The position numbers were made by a program, and so were the translations under genes. The notes beneath the pieces are model-generated. The model was not told the origin of the DNA, ran no database searches, and saw only the letters and a list, made by a program, of their open reading frames with translations. 64,000 nucleotides of DNA from Cognaticolwellia mytili (GTDB lineage Bacteria > Pseudomonadota > Gammaproteobacteria > Enterobacterales > Alteromonadaceae), in the NCBI RefSeq assembly GCF_002104475.1, contig NZ_NBOF01000002.1, positions 372,001-436,000 on the forward strand, given 5' to 3'. Shown here in pieces: positions 61,015 through 64,000 of this stretch; positions within the stretch are counted from its first letter, which is position 1, and every line of letters begins with the position of its first letter.

Positions 61015-62925
61015 ATGGAAGAATTTCACTTTATTCGTCCGTTATGGTTACTCGTCATTATTATTTTAGTGCTGATGATCCTTTTGCTTAAAAGAAACCA
61101 TGTTAAACAATCTGGTTGGCAAAACTTAATACCACCGCATTTAGCAAAAGTATTGGTTGAAGGTAATACCCGGACAAAATCAAAATCACTAGCGCTACCT
61201 TTTTTTATTGGTTTAATTGCAATTATTGCGATGGCTGGGCCTAGTTGGAAAAAATTGCCTCAGCCTGTTTATCAAGTAGCTCAGGGCTCGGTACTGATTA
61301 TGGATATGTCGTACTCAATGTATGCCACTGACGTAACACCGAATCGTTTAACACGAGCACGTTATAAAGCCATTGATTTACTTGATGGTATTAACGAAGG
61401 TGAAGTTGGCCTTATTGCCTATGCTGGCGATGCATTTAGCATTAGCCCATTAACTGATGACGTAAATAATATTAAATTGTTATTGCCTTCACTTAGCCCT
61501 GACTTAATGCCAGAGCCGGGTAGTAACCCATTAGCCGCATTAACATTGGCAAACGAAATGCTAATCAACGCCGGACATAACGACGGTGATATTTACTGGT
61601 TTACTGATGGTATTGATAATATTGATATTCAAGACTTAACCCAGTGGTCACGTGAACATCCCTATCGAATCAATATTTTAGGCGTAGGCACGGCAGCGGG
61701 TGCACCTATTAAACTCAGTAATGGTGAATTAATGAAGGACGGTAACGGTGCAATTATTGTCCCAAAGCTAACCGAAAATTTATTGCGAGGTGTTGCTCAG
61801 CGCGGCAGTGGCAACTATGTCACCTTATCGCATGATAATAGTGATATTGAAAAGCTAACTTTTAAACCACTTGTTGCTGACTCTAATGAAACCACAGAAA
61901 GTGAAAATACTGGCGATCAATGGCAAGAATTTGGCCCCTATTTATTACTCTTAATTCTGCCCTTAGTATTAAGTTATTTTAGACGCGGAGCTTTGTTAGT
62001 CGCTCTGCCCTTTGCTTTGCTCCTTATCCCTAATGAAAAGGCTCATGCTGACATTTGGCAAGACCTTTGGAAAACGAAAGATCAACAAGGACAAGAACAC
62101 TTTAAGCAAGAACAGTTTCAACAAGCTGCCGAGCAATTTAATAACCCGCTCTGGCAAGGCAGCTCGCATTATAAAGCTGGAGATTACGAGCAAGCATTAG
62201 CTGCTTATCAGCATGTTGATAGTGCAGAATCTTTGTACAATCAAGGGAACGCTCTGGCAAAGTTACAACGAATGGATGAAGCGCTCGAAGCATATAGTAA
62301 AGCCTTAGAAAAAGATCCAAACCTTGCTGACGCTAAAGCTAACAAAGAAGTTATTGAGCAGCTTAAGAAACAGCAAGAACAAGAACAAGAACAAGAACAA
62401 GAACAACAAAAACAAGATCAACAATCTGGTGACGATGGCCAAGAGAATGGTGATCAACAAGGTGATGATCAGAAGAATCAAGACCAGCAAGGCGAAAACC
62501 AAGACGGCCAGAATCAAGATAGTGAAAATCAAGATAGCGATCAGCAACAGCAAAATACTGATCAAAATTCTGGCTCACAAGAAAATAAAGATCAGCAGGC
62601 ACAATCAAACGATGAACAAAGCACTAATGAACAGCAAGAGCAAAATAATCAACAAAATTCAGAACAAGAACAAAACGACAAACAGCAAGAATCAGCTGAA
62701 CAACAAGCAAAAACGGCACAAGAAGGCGATGAGTCTGAAAACGAACAAAGTGCTCAAGCACAATTAGCGGCAGAACAACTCGCTAAAGAAACTGAGCAAA
62801 AACATCAGCAACTACTTAATAAAGTTACCGACGACCCATACATGCTGCTACGCAATAAAATGCAGTTAGAGTATCAAAAACGTCGCCAAGACCGCCGAAA
62901 TATAGGAGTTAAGAAAAAGTGGTAA
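61015..62925 (+). CDS. batB: BatB-type VWA protein fused to TPR (BatC-like) and Gln-rich tail
   Basis: This 636-residue protein has N-terminal membrane helices, a VWA domain with MIDAS Asp97-Ser99-Ser101 (MDMSYSMYATD) and two hydrophobic segments near 303-340. Tetratricopeptide repeats follow at about 365-445 (ALAAYQHVDSAESLYNQGNA, then YSKALEKDPNLADAKANKE). A low-complexity tail of Gln, Glu, Asp and Asn spans about 448-595, and the protein ends in a basic segment (QKRRQDRRNIGVKKKW). In some bacteria BatB and the TPR protein BatC are separate; here they are one polypeptide. It is 1 base after batA. Confidence 0.9.
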   Translation: MEEFHFIRPLWLLVIIILVLMILLLKRNHVKQSGWQNLIPPHLAKVLVEGNTRTKSKSLALPFFIGLIAIIAMAGPSWKKLPQPVYQVAQGSVLIMDMSYSMYATDVTPNRLTRARYKAIDLLDGINEGEVGLIAYAGDAFSISPLTDDVNNIKLLLPSLSPDLMPEPGSNPLAALTLANEMLINAGHNDGDIYWFTDGIDNIDIQDLTQWSREHPYRINILGVGTAAGAPIKLSNGELMKDGNGAIIVPKLTENLLRGVAQRGSGNYVTLSHDNSDIEKLTFKPLVADSNETTESENTGDQWQEFGPYLLLLILPLVLSYFRRGALLVALPFALLLIPNEKAHADIWQDLWKTKDQQGQEHFKQEQFQQAAEQFNNPLWQGSSHYKAGDYEQALAAYQHVDSAESLYNQGNALAKLQRMDEALEAYSKALEKDPNLADAKANKEVIEQLKKQQEQEQEQEQEQQKQDQQSGDDGQENGDQQGDDQKNQDQQGENQDGQNQDSENQDSDQQQQNTDQNSGSQENKDQQAQSNDEQSTNEQQEQNNQQNSEQEQNDKQQESAEQQAKTAQEGDESENEQSAQAQLAAEQLAKETEQKHQQLLNKVTDDPYMLLRNKMQLEYQKRRQDRRNIGVKKKW

Positions 62926-64000
62926 AGGTTATTTTTTCATTATTTGTTATTTTATTATCACTTAATAGTTATGCGCTAAGTAAAATTAGCGCTTCAGTAG
63001 ATAAAAATCCGGTTGTGGTTAATGAATCACTGATATTAACCGTCGTTGCTGACGATAATATTGATAACAATGCCTTAGACACCTCGGCATTGTTAAAAGA
63101 CTTCATTGTCGGTAGAACATCAGTTAGCTCACAAACTAGCATGGTAAACTTTAAAACAACTCGTACCACGAGATGGACTACGGTGTTAATTCCACGTAAG
63201 CCAGGTGAGTTAGTTATTCCTCCGTTCCTTATTGACGGGCTATCCAGCCAACCAATCGCAGTAAAAGCACTGGCAGCAAGTGATGCGACAGCATCTAGTC
63301 AGCAAGATTTATTTATTACTACAGAAGCCTCGGCTACCGACATTTATGTCCAGCAGCAAATTACCTTAAAAGTAAAATTACACTTTTCGACTGAACTAAA
63401 GCGTGGCAGCCTAACTGAGCCAGCACTGACTGGCGCTAATATTCTACAAATTGGCAAAGACAATGAATCTGAAAACATTATCAATGGTAAGCGCTACCGT
63501 ATTATTGAGCGTATTTACGCCATTAGCCCACAACAAAGTGGTACGGTAATGTTGAAATCACCAGTGTTCTCTGGTGAAATTATTATGCCATCAACACGAC
63601 GTTCTAACTTTTTAAGTTTTGCTGATACTAAGCCAGTTAGTGTTATCGGTGATGATATCACCTTGATAGTTAAAGGCATTCCAAAACAGGTGTCCGGTAC
63701 TTGGTTACCAAGTGAGTTATTAGCATTACATCAGGAATGGCAGCCAGAGCCAAGTCAGTTTAAAGTTGGCGAGCCTATTACACGTACCATAACTTTAACC
63801 GCTGCAGGACTTGCTGAAGCCCAGCTACCTGAATTGATCATGGCAGTACCACAAGGCTTGAAAGTTTATCCTGATCAAGATGAGCTTCATACCGGTTTAA
63901 ACAACGAACGCTTAGTCAGCCAAAAAGTTGTTAACTTTGCCATCGTTGCTAGCCAACCCGGTGAATATCAGTTACCTGAAATAGCTATTCCTTGGTGGAA
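62919..64000 (+). CDS. batD: BatD-like protein (5' part, cut by window end)
   Basis: The frame opens with GTG at 62919, overlapping the end of batB by 7 bases, with GGAG about 12 bases upstream. It stays open to the window end (360 codons seen). A signal peptide (VVKVIFSLFVILLSLNSYA) is followed by the BatD pattern: SASVDKNPVVVNESLILTV, IPRKPGELVIPPFLIDG and, near the cut, GEYQLPEIAIPWW. BatD is an oxygen-tolerance protein with several Ig-like domains, secreted and membrane anchored. Its C-terminus lies outside the window. Confidence 0.9.
   Translation, partial: MVKVIFSLFVILLSLNSYALSKISASVDKNPVVVNESLILTVVADDNIDNNALDTSALLKDFIVGRTSVSSQTSMVNFKTTRTTRWTTVLIPRKPGELVIPPFLIDGLSSQPIAVKALAASDATASSQQDLFITTEASATDIYVQQQITLKVKLHFSTELKRGSLTEPALTGANILQIGKDNESENIINGKRYRIIERIYAISPQQSGTVMLKSPVFSGEIIMPSTRRSNFLSFADTKPVSVIGDDITLIVKGIPKQVSGTWLPSELLALHQEWQPEPSQFKVGEPITRTITLTAAGLAEAQLPELIMAVPQGLKVYPDQDELHTGLNNERLVSQKVVNFAIVASQPGEYQLPEIAIPWW

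Noticed and set aside
62359-62660. Repetitive DNA that might be a CRISPR or tandem-repeat locus
   Set aside because: The repeats are irregular CAA/GAA codons within a continuous reading frame; there are no regular spacers.
62305-62767. Long ORFs in other frames of the Gln-rich region (Leu/Ile-rich on minus, Lys/Asn-rich on plus)
   Set aside because: They mirror the CAA/GAA repeats of the batB tail; no start context and composition fully explained by the repeat.

Overview
The window is a stretch of ordinary chromosome from a low-GC marine gammaproteobacterium of the Alteromonadales. Gene order, protein character and AT-rich codon use look most like Colwellia or a close relative. That placement is inference from gene content, since the window holds no rRNA or other marker. 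Most of the sequence is conserved housekeeping DNA broken by short accessory or decayed stretches.

Region by region. 1-7000: the end of a periplasmic solute-binding-like gene, a secreted c-type haem (Tll0287/DUF3365-like) protein, a Cache-HAMP chemotaxis receptor and a secreted M16 zinc peptidase. 7000-7760: a debris zone with a small ORF split by a MITE-like element that has a 6-bp target duplication. 7784-14974 (minus strand): the complete isc iron-sulfur operon iscR-S-U-A-hscB-hscA-fdx behind an IscR-type promoter, preceded by cysE and trmJ; suhB diverges at 15360. 16200-23170: an orphan accessory gene, 4-hydroxyphenylpyruvate dioxygenase with a TyrR-like box, a second MITE-like element, a cold-shock-type DEAD-box helicase with a long leader, and a lipoprotein built of DGSG repeats. 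23175-26289: a Lon-like AAA/S16 protease and ybeL.

26599-40335 (plus strand) is the classical leuS-lptE-holA-nadD-rsfS-rlmH-mrdA-mrdB-rlpA-dacA-ybeD-lipB-lipA cluster, in the same order as in E. coli. It links tRNA charging, LPS assembly, NAD synthesis, ribosome silencing, the rod-shape peptidoglycan machine and lipoate synthesis. 40378-47844: an MFS transporter, aroC, prmB, smrB, sixA and a second M16 peptidase. 48034-53472: a 1526-residue two-component-propeller/PAS/GGDEF/EAL sensor, then a 93-residue ORF carrying five identical GTRRGQVRI nonapeptides, a 34-residue ORF with a strong Shine-Dalgarno site, and a convergent 67-residue membrane protein. 53721-57205: the fadIJ beta-oxidation operon with FadR-like operators. 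57443-64000: a MoxR/DUF58/DUF4381/BatA/BatB-TPR/BatD operon, cut by the window end.

The most unusual content is the multicopy nonapeptide gene at 52757-53038. Its repeats differ in DNA only at third codon positions, so the peptide itself appears to be under selection. I know of no described family that it matches. It may be a secreted multicopy peptide precursor, possibly linked to the adjacent c-di-GMP sensor; both function and linkage are unproven. Secondary points are the MITE-like family (three loci), the FadR-like site also lying in front of the moxR operon, and the DGSG repeat lipoprotein.
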